The position numbers and the translations under genes were made by a program. The notes beneath the pieces were generated by a model that had not been told where the DNA came from, did not search any database, and was given only the letters and a program-made list of their open reading frames with translations. Positions 20,074 through 26,707 of a DNA stretch of 28,279 nucleotides are shown in pieces. Source of the DNA: a virus; the IMG/VR virus record IMGVR_UViG_3300042465_005697, positions 1 to 28,279 of that record. One strand, 5' to 3'. Positions within the stretch are counted from its first letter, which is position 1. Each line of letters starts with the position of its first letter.

Positions 20074-20380
20074 TAGTCAAAATTTCTTCATTAGAAGATT
20101 ACCCAGTATTATTAATTATGTTGAATTGGACATTGAAGAGGTTGAATCCGATGAAAATGGACATAATATGTGTAGTTATTACACTATTGATAGTTTTGTT
20201 TATTCTTTTGTTCAGACAACGATGGATAAATTTGCTGACGATAACGTCCAATTCTTTAATAATCGTGATGGTATGGTGAGATTTACAGATGAAGAAAAGG
20301 AATTCTTTGTTAACATCATAAATAAAAACTACGGAAACTACCTTAGAAATTTATATGTTAGGTTGTGTGGGCATAAATAA
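20066..20380 (+). CDS. RR-family paralogue that has lost its B leader, 104 aa
   Basis: The body matches the gene at 18777: SQNFFIRRLPSIINYVELDI against NQNYILRRLQQFIEIVEDRI, MCSYY, and NKNYGNYLRNLYVRLC against ENNYGNHLRNLWVSRC. However, the start is MFDSQN where relatives have MKIIITE(S/N)QN, so the hydrophobic I-I-I-T-E part is missing. The gene is otherwise intact and overlaps the previous one by 8 bases. If the leader is a packaging signal, this protein should stay in the infected cell. Confidence 0.75.
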   Translation: MFDSQNFFIRRLPSIINYVELDIEEVESDENGHNMCSYYTIDSFVYSFVQTTMDKFADDNVQFFNNRDGMVRFTDEEKEFFVNIINKNYGNYLRNLYVRLCGHK

Positions 20381-20389
20381 ATTATATTG

Positions 20390-20398
20390 TATATTTAT
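20390..20398 (+). promoter_or_regulatory. Putative late promoter box TATATTTAT
   Basis: A perfect box, 5 bases before the ATG at 20404. Confidence 0.65.
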
Positions 20399-20403
20399 CA
20401 AAT

Positions 20404-20892
20404 ATGTCTTACCCAATTAAATCTATTGAAAAAATCTTTAACACTCTTGGTCACCATAAGATTAAGGATTTATATGGTCTTGATTTAACTTTTAATATTG
20501 TTGATATTGAGGTACTTTCCAATATAATAAATATTAAAGTTAATTTTATTGGAGATTTACCCTATATATTTAGGAATCTAAGTGTTGGTGATGATGAGTG
20601 GAGTATAACTAGGTACCATGACCGTCAACATATTACAAAGATATTGGGAGATATTTTAAAATATGTTGGTATAAACAATGGTTTTGTTAGTATGGAATAT
20701 GAACCTAACACCAACGAATGTTCTAAAACGGGATATTTAACTGGTGTCGGTTGGACTATATGTCTTGATAATGGAATGTTGGATCCATTCATGCCCGATA
20801 GACGTAAATTATTAAGTAATGCAATCTCAGGTAGATGGTGGGATAGTTTATCAACAAAAGATAAAAAGATGTTAAAATCTAATTTTGGATAA
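20404..20892 (+). CDS. Hypothetical protein without leader, 162 aa
   Basis: It starts MSYPIKSIEKIFNTLGHHKIKDLYG; no A/B/C leader even though it has a perfect late-type box. Strands LTFNIVDIEVLSNIINIKVNFIG, then a helix KILGDILKYVGI, then a Gly/Trp-rich C-terminus (GVGWTICLD, GRWWDSL). It shares one base with the next start (TAATG). A candidate non-packaged late protein; family unknown. Confidence 0.7.
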   Translation: MSYPIKSIEKIFNTLGHHKIKDLYGLDLTFNIVDIEVLSNIINIKVNFIGDLPYIFRNLSVGDDEWSITRYHDRQHITKILGDILKYVGINNGFVSMEYEPNTNECSKTGYLTGVGWTICLDNGMLDPFMPDRRKLLSNAISGRWWDSLSTKDKKMLKSNFG

Positions 20893-21503
20893 TGAAAATA
20901 ATAATAACTGAATCTCAAAAAGATAAATTATTTAACATCTTTAATAAGTTGTTAAATGATCTTATGGATAACATTAAGGTTGATTCTGAAGATTGGGGAT
21001 TGGGTGAGATGGACGAATTGGATGAGGTTAATTCTGTCGATCATATTGGCGTTGATAGAGTTGTTACCTTTGATGGTATTAAGGTTTATGTTAATCTATA
21101 TGTTAACAAGGAAAGGGATAGTTGGGATAATGTTTGGTCGGAGATTCAATATAGAGTTAATCAACATATACCCCACGCAAAGATTGTTTTAAACGATGTT
21201 ATTGTTGAACAGGAGATGGGATCTTTAAATGAATCTAAAGATAGAAACTTTATTAATCGCAGGATTCATTTAATTGATGACGAATTTAATAGGTCAATTG
21301 ATTTATTTAATCCGAGAGACTTTTTTGATTTTGATGACTACCAATTTTCATTGGTTAATTCCTCAATACATCGGGCAATGGCAGATAAAAAATCTTTTGG
21401 TATTACAAAGAAAGATAATCAATGGATTCCCACTTATGAACTTTTCCGTGATTATTTAAGGGATAAATATATTGATGAAATGAAAAAAAGATTTTATTTG
21501 TAA
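20892..21503 (+). CDS. Leader-B fusion protein with C-terminal RR module, 203 aa
   Basis: Leader MKIIITESQ; residues about 10-105 form an alpha/beta module (helix KLFNIFNKLLNDLMDNI, strands RVVTFDGIKVYVNLYVN). After LNESKDRN the rest looks like a RR-family body: FINRRIHLIDDEFNRSI ... LFRDYLRDKYIDEMKKRF. LNES may be a remnant leader, so this appears to be two leader-B genes fused in frame. About twice the length of single members. Unknown role. Confidence 0.75.
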   Translation: MKIIITESQKDKLFNIFNKLLNDLMDNIKVDSEDWGLGEMDELDEVNSVDHIGVDRVVTFDGIKVYVNLYVNKERDSWDNVWSEIQYRVNQHIPHAKIVLNDVIVEQEMGSLNESKDRNFINRRIHLIDDEFNRSIDLFNPRDFFDFDDYQFSLVNSSIHRAMADKKSFGITKKDNQWIPTYELFRDYLRDKYIDEMKKRFYL

Positions 21504-21519
21504 ATAATGATTTAAGAAA

Positions 21520-21864
21520 ATGAAAATAATAATAACTGAATCTCAAAATAAACTTCTATGGTTACGTAGAAGATTAGGTGTTCCTGAAATAATGGATACC
21601 TTAAAGGATATTGTTATTGAGGGTTTTGATTATACCGATCCTTGTGATTATGAAACTTATTATAGTTATGAAACTAACGTGGCAAATGATTCTGCAATAA
21701 CATTTATTAATTCATATATTGAACTTTATGGTGAAGAACATTTTGATTCAACTGAACTTGAGGGTTTTGTTCGTGAATTAGTTATTAGTAAGTACCGTCA
21801 CTTAATTAAAGGAGAATGGAGGAATCGTAATTGTAATGATGATGAATATGAATCGGATTATTAA
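21520..21864 (+). CDS. Leader-B protein of the RR/PC family, 114 aa
   Basis: Leader MKIIITESQN, then KLLWLRRRLGVPEIMDTL, TDPCDYETYYSYET, helical middle, end HLIKGEWRNRNC plus an acidic tail. The first 24 or so bases after the ATG are identical to the start of the gene at 20892 (atgaaaataataataactga...), pointing to recent leader copying. Function unknown. Confidence 0.8.
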   Translation: MKIIITESQNKLLWLRRRLGVPEIMDTLKDIVIEGFDYTDPCDYETYYSYETNVANDSAITFINSYIELYGEEHFDSTELEGFVRELVISKYRHLIKGEWRNRNCNDDEYESDY

Positions 21865-21872
21865 CTATTTAT
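21864..21872 (+). promoter_or_regulatory. Variant late promoter box
   Basis: ACTATTTAT, overlapping the previous stop codon, 5 bases before the ATG at 21878. Confidence 0.45.
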
Positions 21873-21877
21873 AAAAT

Positions 21878-22249
21878 ATGAAAATTATTATCACCGAAAA
21901 TAAGATTGAATTGGCAATTATTAAGTATCTAAACACTCATTATAATGTTGATGAGATTCATTCTAACCCATTTCACGATGATTATGGTGATCCTACAGAT
22001 GATGCAATAGAATATTATAATGGAGACTATTTTGAGGATGACTACGGACCTTTCACATTATATAAGGAGTCTTATTGGGTAAATGATGATGATCCTAAAA
22101 AGGAATTATCACCATTATTAATAATTGAGGACGAGAGTTTTTATCAGAGTCTTAACTCTATGTTTGGACCATATTGGGAACCCGTATTTAAGAAGTGGTT
22201 TGAAGATAATTTTGGTGAAAAAATAAAAACTATTGAACTCACCCGTTAA
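21878..22249 (+). CDS. Leader-B acidic protein, 123 aa
   Basis: Leader MKIIITEN, then KIELAIIKYLNTHYNVDEI. The body is highly acidic and aromatic (FHDDYGDPTDDAIEYYNGDYFEDDYG), ending FKKWFEDNFGEKIKTIEL. It does not belong to the RR family. Seven bases separate it from the next gene. Unknown role. Confidence 0.75.
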   Translation: MKIIITENKIELAIIKYLNTHYNVDEIHSNPFHDDYGDPTDDAIEYYNGDYFEDDYGPFTLYKESYWVNDDDPKKELSPLLIIEDESFYQSLNSMFGPYWEPVFKKWFEDNFGEKIKTIELTR

Positions 22250-22256
22250 AATTGTT

Positions 22257-22451
22257 ATGGAAATCATTATAACCGAACAACAATATAGATCACTAAATGA
22301 GATGATTAACCTTGATATTAAGGTTGGTGATACATTGTTGGGTGGTAAATTTAAAAACAAGAAGGTTGTTGTTAAAAAAATCGGAAAAAATGATAAGGGG
22401 GATATTACAATTAACGGAAAACCGTTATTAAGGTTTAGAATAATTTCTTAA
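22257..22451 (+). CDS. Leader-B small beta protein, 64 aa
   Basis: Start at 22257 (MEIIITEQQYRSLNEM). After the leader comes LDIKVGDTLLGGKFKNKKVVVKKIGKNDKGDITINGKPLLRFRI, a compact beta-barrel-like unit. Small phage proteins with KVGDxxxGGxFKNKxVxVKxI...TING-LLxFR are familiar as uncharacterised proteins in large phages; this is from memory and not searched. The upstream frame start at 22233 lies within the previous gene. The core looks intact. Confidence 0.7.
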   Translation: MEIIITEQQYRSLNEMINLDIKVGDTLLGGKFKNKKVVVKKIGKNDKGDITINGKPLLRFRIIS

Positions 22452-22477
22452 AACATAATTAATAGAAAATATTTTAC

Positions 22478-22485
22478 TATCTTTG
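22478..22485 (+). promoter_or_regulatory. Bacteroidota-type promoter (-7 box)
   Basis: TATCTTTG, 7 bases before the ATG at 22493; no clear TTG at -33. Confidence 0.6.
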
Positions 22486-22492
22486 GAATGTT

Positions 22493-22807
22493 ATGGAAAA
22501 ACACTTCAAAATAATCTTATCTAAATTGTTATCGTATTCGTCTGTTGGGAAAGTTCGCACCATTACCGTACCTCATATTGCTTTTTTTAATAAAAATGAT
22601 GAAGTAGTTATGGTTTATAATATAAACACCCAAACAATGGTCTTAAAGACTGATTATATTATCACATTAAGACATATTTTAGGGTTGGAAAAGATAACAC
22701 CACATATTAACAACATCCAAAATCATTTAATTGTAACCTTTCCAACACTAATTATTAATACGTGGTTCTCAGCAATCTATTTAAATTCTAACACTTCCAT
22801 TCGTTGA
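22493..22807 (+). CDS. Hypothetical protein, 104 aa
   Basis: It starts MEKHFKIILSKLLSYSSVGKVRTITVPHIAFFNKNDEVVMVYN. The order is helix, strand pair, then IITLRHILGLEKITPHINNIQNHLIVTF, similar in plan to the strand-plus-FGL module of genes 293 and 23614. No leader. Its stop codon sits in the -35 part of the next putative promoter. Unknown role. Confidence 0.65.
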   Translation: MEKHFKIILSKLLSYSSVGKVRTITVPHIAFFNKNDEVVMVYNINTQTMVLKTDYIITLRHILGLEKITPHINNIQNHLIVTFPTLIINTWFSAIYLNSNTSIR

Positions 22808-22832
22808 CAATCCACAAAAAAAATCATATAAT
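22804..22832 (+). promoter_or_regulatory. Perfect sigma70-type promoter consensus
   Basis: TTGACA (22804-22809), exactly 17 bases, TATAAT (22827-22832), then 6 bases to the ATG at 22839. This is the E. coli consensus, unusual for a Bacteroidota element. It could be coincidence. Confidence 0.45.
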
Positions 22833-22838
22833 TTTATT

Positions 22839-23306
22839 ATGACTTTAAATGAAAAACAACTTAGAAAAATAAAAATAACCTTGGAGATATTCAGATCTCA
22901 AATTGGATTATATAATAAGTTAAAAGATGATGGGCAATCCTTGGATGAATTTATATCCTTAAATAGGAACCCATTCTTTGATTTAACAACTAATAAATTC
23001 TTTAAGACGGGATTGGTGTCCAATGAGGTTAAACGATTAAACCTAACACCTAAAAACGTGGTTCACGACCATTTTATTCAGAGAAAGAAGTCAATGAAAT
23101 TATTTTTTGATCAGTTAATTCAAAATCCAAATATGGATGTTAATCAATTCATTGATTTTATGAAAAAATACGTATCAACCGTTGGGTTAACAAAGGAAGA
23201 ACATATGAAGGTAACGATGTTGGCAAAGAATAACGACGAATACAATTTTAACCTATATACCGAATGTGATATTATTATTGATGGTATGGATAAATTTGTT
23301 ATCTAA
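22839..23306 (+). CDS. Hypothetical helical protein, 155 aa
   Basis: It begins MTLNEKQLRKIKITLEIFRSQ and is mainly helical, with VVHDHFIQRKKSMKLFFDQLI in the middle and VSTVGLTKEEHMKVTMLAKNN, then strands FNLYTECDIIIDGM at the end. The H-D-H...E-H spacing could bind a metal, but no nuclease family is firmly recognised. It lacks a leader and stands alone between a putative sigma70-type promoter and the next unit. Confidence 0.65.
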   Translation: MTLNEKQLRKIKITLEIFRSQIGLYNKLKDDGQSLDEFISLNRNPFFDLTTNKFFKTGLVSNEVKRLNLTPKNVVHDHFIQRKKSMKLFFDQLIQNPNMDVNQFIDFMKKYVSTVGLTKEEHMKVTMLAKNNDEYNFNLYTECDIIIDGMDKFVI

Positions 23307-23376
23307 AAATCTTCTTTTCTTAATAACACCATCTTTGTTGTATTTATAAGGAAAATAAATAGATTATATTTTAATT

Positions 23377-23556
23377 ATGGATAATTCACAAAAAGCCGAA
23401 AGGTACAATCAACTAATGTATGAGTACACTAGATTACAAAACCAAGTTTCCTCAATAAAAGGGGAATCAATAAATTTGGATCAAAAACAAGTCAATGATA
23501 TTAAAAACCTTGAGAATAAGATGAGGTTTATAATGGAATCGGCTTCTAAACTCTAA
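23377..23556 (+). CDS. Small coiled-coil protein, 59 aa
   Basis: ATG 23377 to TAA 23554-23556 encodes MDNSQKAERYNQLMYEYTRLQNQVSSI, a charged turn, then a second helix ending MESASKL. The heptad-like hydrophobics suggest a helical hairpin or coiled coil. TGTATTTAT at 23339-23347 lies 29 bases before the ATG and a terminator follows directly, so it is a one-gene unit. Without a leader, a structural or adaptor role is possible but unsupported. Confidence 0.65.
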   Translation: MDNSQKAERYNQLMYEYTRLQNQVSSIKGESINLDQKQVNDIKNLENKMRFIMESASKL

Positions 23557-23560
23557 TTTT

Positions 23561-23591
23561 AACCCCACTTAATTATATGTGGGGTTTTTTT
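23561..23591 (+). terminator. Rho-independent terminator
   Basis: AACCCCAC (23561-23568) pairs perfectly with GTGGGGTT (23579-23586), followed by TTTTT. Confidence 0.9.
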
Positions 23592-23599
23592 ATGTTTAT

Positions 23600-23608
23600 G
23601 ATATTTAT
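23600..23608 (+). promoter_or_regulatory. Variant late promoter box GATATTTAT
   Basis: Five bases before the ATG at 23614, immediately after a terminator. Confidence 0.6.
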
Positions 23609-23613
23609 ATGGT

Positions 23614-23946
23614 ATGAAGAAAAAACTTTATAATTTAATGGATCGGATGTTTAACTTTATACCTGAAGAGGGCAAAGATAACGGTAGATATGATATTTTT
23701 TTTAATGCAGATAAAGAACCATTAATAATTATAGACACTCAAGATAACGATATATCTTTTTCTAACCCCCATATTACCACCGTAATGAGAATTATGGGTA
23801 TTAATGATGCTAAGGAATTATTTGGAAAAAGTGAAGGTGTAGATTTAAATGATTATATACTTGAATGGGCAAAGCAAAGGTTTAAAGGTTATTACGAAAT
23901 AAACGATTGGTATATGTCTGGTGACTTATTGGATTATTTAAATTAA
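23614..23946 (+). CDS. Hypothetical protein, strand-plus-FGL module, 110 aa
   Basis: It starts MKKKLYNLMDRMFNFIPEEG; strands RYDIFFNADKEPLIIID, then TTVMRIMGINDAKELFG, then DYILEWAKQRFKGYYEI. This plan matches the C-terminal module of gene 293 and the gene at 17340, but here without an A/B/C leader. Coupled to the next leader-B gene (3 bases). Function unknown. Confidence 0.7.
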   Translation: MKKKLYNLMDRMFNFIPEEGKDNGRYDIFFNADKEPLIIIDTQDNDISFSNPHITTVMRIMGINDAKELFGKSEGVDLNDYILEWAKQRFKGYYEINDWYMSGDLLDYLN

Positions 23947-23949
23947 AAT

Positions 23950-24237
23950 ATGAAAATTGTTATAACAGAAAATCAACGTCACTTGTTGAGAAGACATAAG
24001 GAAATTGAAGATGAGATATATAGTCAATTACTGGGTTATGGATATCTTCCCCATAATCTTGAGAGTTTTATGGGTGAGATAACTTGGGATGTGGGATCAA
24101 CTCTTGCCGGTAAAATGATCCCTAACGTGGTTGGGGGTGACTATGTAACCTTAAGAAATCAAATCATCCACTACATTAGAAATAATTTTTATGATGAATT
24201 AAAAGAGTATTGGGAAAGTCGCCAACCAAGATATTAA
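23950..24237 (+). CDS. Leader-B protein of the RR family, 95 aa
   Basis: Leader MKIVITENQ, then RHLLRRHKEIEDEIYSQLLGYGYLP and a C-terminal NNFYDELKEYWESRQPRY. It keeps the paired Arg and the Y-x-x-L-x-x-x-W end of the family but lacks the PC motif and final Cys. Coupled upstream. Unknown role. Confidence 0.75.
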   Translation: MKIVITENQRHLLRRHKEIEDEIYSQLLGYGYLPHNLESFMGEITWDVGSTLAGKMIPNVVGGDYVTLRNQIIHYIRNNFYDELKEYWESRQPRY

Positions 24238-24243
24238 AGAAAT

Positions 24244-24416
24244 ATGAAATCATAGAAAACCAAAATTCTTTTATACGAAGAATTGAAATGATTGATGAAT
24301 TTTTAATGGAAGATTTAGATGTGATTGACCAAGATATTTGTGATTATAATTTTTTTTCATTATACTTTACATATGAATCACGAAAGAGGTTTAAGACAAA
24401 TTCAAAAAATATTTAA
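24244..24416 (+). pseudogene. Broken leader-B RR-family gene
   Basis: The expected start MKII(I/T)ENQN is disrupted: ATGAAATCATAG... reads Met-Lys-Ser-stop, while a different frame continues EIIENQNSFIRRIEMIDEFLMEDLDVI and CDYNFF. Compared with the gene at 18777 about seven bases are missing between ATGAAA and AGAAAACCAAAA. The body also stops early at 24416, and the next gene overlaps its end. The upstream TTG at 24210 could still start the frame, but without a proper leader. A sequencing indel is the alternative explanation. Confidence 0.65.
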
Positions 24417-24741
24417 AATATGTTATCCGTCACTAACGGCAGACATTACCTATCAATGTGGTTTTTATCATATTGACATTCTCAATGAACATACATCTGT
24501 TTATAATCCTACAAATTTTTCACCCATTTATCGTTTTATAGTTCGTAGAATAGGACATTCGGATGTTTATTATGATGTTGATGATAAAGACATTTACCAA
24601 TATTTTTATAATGTTTTACCAAATATGGTTGGTAAAATTATGATTCATTCCAAAACCCAATATACCGAAATAAAAAAAACGTTTTATGATGAAAATTACG
24701 ATTCCAATTACCACATACCATTCCGTTCCGTAAAACAATAA
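24373..24741 (+). CDS. Hypothetical protein, 122 aa
   Basis: Start chosen at 24373 (MNHERGLRQIQKIFKICYPSLTADITY); the frame is open further upstream but overlaps the broken gene. Helix, then strands QCGFYHIDIL and PIYRFIVRRI, an acidic YYDVDDKDIYQYF stretch, and a basic, Tyr-rich end. The helix followed by K-x-C-Y-P is reminiscent of the YPF/FPF family (24765, 26708). No leader. Its reading may depend on the decayed gene before it. Confidence 0.55.
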   Translation: MNHERGLRQIQKIFKICYPSLTADITYQCGFYHIDILNEHTSVYNPTNFSPIYRFIVRRIGHSDVYYDVDDKDIYQYFYNVLPNMVGKIMIHSKTQYTEIKKTFYDENYDSNYHIPFRSVKQ

Positions 24742-24744
24742 TTG

Positions 24745-24754
24745 GAATATTTAT
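24745..24754 (+). promoter_or_regulatory. Variant late promoter box GAATATTTAT
   Basis: Ten bases before the ATG at 24765. Confidence 0.55.
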
Positions 24755-24764
24755 AGGTAATATT

Positions 24765-25484
24765 ATGAAAAAAAAGATAATTGAGAAAATATTAACTTTA
24801 GTCCAACGAAAATATCCGTTTGTTAAAAATTTAAAGAGTTTAAAGACTAAATACAATTATGATACTTGGAGTGTACTTGTTGATAAAGACAAATACTTGG
24901 ATTATTTTAACGCTACTGAGGATATGTTGGATACTGATTTGGTTGTTGGGTATGTTGATAGATTTCTTCAAATGAAATATTGGGATAGTGATTTACAGAA
25001 TCTTGGAGCTGAGATTGATAAATATATTGGTGGTGTTATAAAAATAATTATTGGTTCATACCCCAAAATAAAAGATCTTGAATTTGAGAGTATCGGATCA
25101 TATTATATGGATAAAAAACAAAAACAAATGGAACATAATTTAAGTAAAATAATAAAGAGGGTCATTAAGGAATCCGAATTAACTCATTACGCAAGAAGGA
25201 TCCAAGAATTGAGGGATTTAATAAACAATCAAGTTGAGATGCAAGATCCTTGTAATTTTGAGGATGGTGATGAGTATGCTGATTTTTGTATCTCAACAGG
25301 TATGGGTTGGTTTTTTGGGTTTGATCCGTGGAGTGATACTGATTATAGTGATGACGAAGAAGTGGTTAGACCAACTAATCCTGATATTAGTGTTGACGAT
25401 TATAATAAAATAAATACTGAGATGACCAATGAGTTCTATGATGATCTTGTTGCGTTGTGGGATGAATATTCTGAAGAATGTTAA
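24765..25484 (+). CDS. Fusion: YPF-family domain + internal leader + RR/PC module, 239 aa
   Basis: Residues 1-115 are a YPF-family domain (KILTLVQRKYPFVKNLKSL, like the genes at 26708 and 14233). Residues 122-137 are MEHNLSKIIKRVIKES, a C-type leader in the middle of the protein, ending I-K-E before Ser. Residues 140-239 are a RR/PC body: HYARRIQELRDLI, QDPCNFEDG, FYDDLVALWDEYSEEC. Codon 122 is an ATG (25128) after an A-rich stretch, so it could also be an internal start producing a normal-size leader protein. Either a fusion or two products from one gene. Confidence 0.7.
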   Translation: MKKKIIEKILTLVQRKYPFVKNLKSLKTKYNYDTWSVLVDKDKYLDYFNATEDMLDTDLVVGYVDRFLQMKYWDSDLQNLGAEIDKYIGGVIKIIIGSYPKIKDLEFESIGSYYMDKKQKQMEHNLSKIIKRVIKESELTHYARRIQELRDLINNQVEMQDPCNFEDGDEYADFCISTGMGWFFGFDPWSDTDYSDDEEVVRPTNPDISVDDYNKINTEMTNEFYDDLVALWDEYSEEC

Positions 25485-25486
25485 AT

Positions 25487-25831
25487 ATGAAAAAAATTAT
25501 AAAATTAACTGAGTCAGATCTAGTTCGTATTGTAAAACGAGTTATATCGGAGGCAAATGTTGGATACGTTAAAGGAACTCGTGGGATTGAATCCGAAGTG
25601 TTTTCAAATGTATTAAAGAAATACATTGAGATTGTACCAGAAATGAAAGTCACAATTGAACCAATAATAAATTCAAACCCCCTTGAGGTTAAGTGGAAAG
25701 ATAGACAAATAATTAAGGATGCCTTTGGTAAAGTTGAGGAATGGTGTCACAATAACAACGATGATGTGTGTGGTGAAGTACTTGATTATACCGCAGGTGA
25801 TAGATCAACAATTGTAAATTTAATACCATAA
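25487..25831 (+). CDS. Leader-C protein, 114 aa
   Basis: Start at 25487, two bases after the previous stop. The leader is MKKII, KLTESDLVRIVKRVI, SEA, giving L-T-E before Ser and I-S-E before Ala; the latter is a classical T4-type cleavage site. The body (GYVKGTRGIESEVFSNVLKKYIEI, KVTIEPIINSNPLEVKW, IKDAFGKVEEWCHNNNDDVCGE) is unrelated to that of 17747, the other gene with this leader. Unknown function. Confidence 0.75.
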   Translation: MKKIIKLTESDLVRIVKRVISEANVGYVKGTRGIESEVFSNVLKKYIEIVPEMKVTIEPIINSNPLEVKWKDRQIIKDAFGKVEEWCHNNNDDVCGEVLDYTAGDRSTIVNLIP

Positions 25832-25850
25832 CAATATTTTACAACTTAAT

Positions 25851-25860
25851 GAATATTTAT
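25851..25860 (+). promoter_or_regulatory. Variant late promoter box GAATATTTAT with long leader
   Basis: The box precedes the ferritin-like gene, but the ATG at 25897 is 36 bases further on; an ATG at 25864 is followed at once by TAA. This is one of the few late-type units with an untranslated leader. Confidence 0.5.
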
Positions 25861-25896
25861 ATTATGTAAGATTGAATTAATTAAACAAAAATAATT

Positions 25897-26490
25897 ATGG
25901 AAGAAAAAAAATTAAAAGAAGAACTTTTTAGAGAAATAAAAAGAAGAGGTCTAATGGAACAGGAAGATGATTCCGAAAATGAAACTGAAGAAGAAGGTGA
26001 TGGCAAATTGTATAAATTAAACAGTAAGACCATTAAAATCTTAACAGATAGAATTAAAGATGAGTACACCGCACACTATTTTTATAGAGCAGCAACGAAT
26101 TGGTGTAGAGATAAGAACTACAAGAAAGCTGCAGAATTTTTTAATAATGAGGCGGATGATGAATTAACTCACGCAAAGAAACTTCAAGAATATATGACAG
26201 ATTTTAATATCATCCCTGTCATCCCACAAGCACCGATTGATCATAAATTTGATGGTTTAATTGAAATTATTTATGGGGCATATAAAATGGAATTGGCATT
26301 GATGAAAGCATATAATGAAAATTCAAAAGATTTGTTCTCGGATGATATGACAACATTTGACTTCTTAGGTGAATTTAGAGAGATCCAAAAGGGTGCGGTT
26401 GTTGAATATAACGACTTAATTAACGGAAGTGAATTGGTCGACACCAAAGACAAATTCCAAGTATTATACTTTGAACAAACTTATTTCTGA
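25897..26490 (+). CDS. Ferritin-like (diiron four-helix) protein with N-terminal extension, 197 aa
   Basis: Residues about 40-180 fit a ferritin-like four-helix bundle: helix A with IKDEYTAHYFYRAATNW (Glu56), helix B with NNEADDELTHAKKL (Glu85, Glu89-x-x-His92), helix C with YKMELALMKAYNE (Glu132), helix D with FREIQKGAVVEYNDLI (Glu162 region). These are the usual iron ligands and spacing. The first 35 residues are an extra, charged extension: FREIKRRGLMEQEDD followed by an acidic linker. It contains L-M-E and resembles a packaging leader on a long arm. Likely iron storage or oxidative protection; location in the capsid is inferred only. Confidence 0.7.
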   Translation: MEEKKLKEELFREIKRRGLMEQEDDSENETEEEGDGKLYKLNSKTIKILTDRIKDEYTAHYFYRAATNWCRDKNYKKAAEFFNNEADDELTHAKKLQEYMTDFNIIPVIPQAPIDHKFDGLIEIIYGAYKMELALMKAYNENSKDLFSDDMTTFDFLGEFREIQKGAVVEYNDLINGSELVDTKDKFQVLYFEQTYF

Positions 26491-26510
26491 TAAGAATAAA
26501 ACCTACTACG

Positions 26511-26539
26511 AACCCCATCCTCAGCAGGTGGGGTTTTTT
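26511..26539 (+). terminator. Rho-independent terminator
   Basis: AACCCCA (26511-26517) pairs with TGGGGTT (26529-26535), plus CC/GG, with one bulged T, followed by TTTT. Confidence 0.85.
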
Positions 26540-26597
26540 AATGTTTTGTTAATACTCACATAACATACTTTCAACATTTTATGCCTATATATTGTAT

Positions 26598-26687
26598 ATG
26601 GTAATATTTTCACTAATAAGCGTGTCATTCATTTTAAGAACAATATTAAAAGATCGTAAGGATTATTTTAAATTCATAAATAAATAA
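26598..26687 (+). CDS. Possible 29-residue membrane peptide
   Basis: ATG at 26598 encodes MVIFSLISVSFILRTILKDRKDYFKFINK: one hydrophobic segment followed by a basic tail, the pattern of a tiny single-pass membrane protein. It lies in the gap between a terminator and the next promoter, with no clear promoter of its own. Weakly supported. Confidence 0.3.
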   Translation: MVIFSLISVSFILRTILKDRKDYFKFINK

Positions 26688-26694
26688 ATTCATT

Positions 26695-26702
26695 TATCTT
26701 TG
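26695..26702 (+). promoter_or_regulatory. Bacteroidota-type promoter (-7 box)
   Basis: TATCTTTG, 5 bases before the ATG at 26708; predicted leaderless. Confidence 0.65.
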
Positions 26703-26707
26703 TATTT

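Noticed and set aside
22118-22360. 80-codon minus-strand ORF across 21878 and 22257
   Set aside because: It runs antisense to two leader-B genes and contains no recognisable features.
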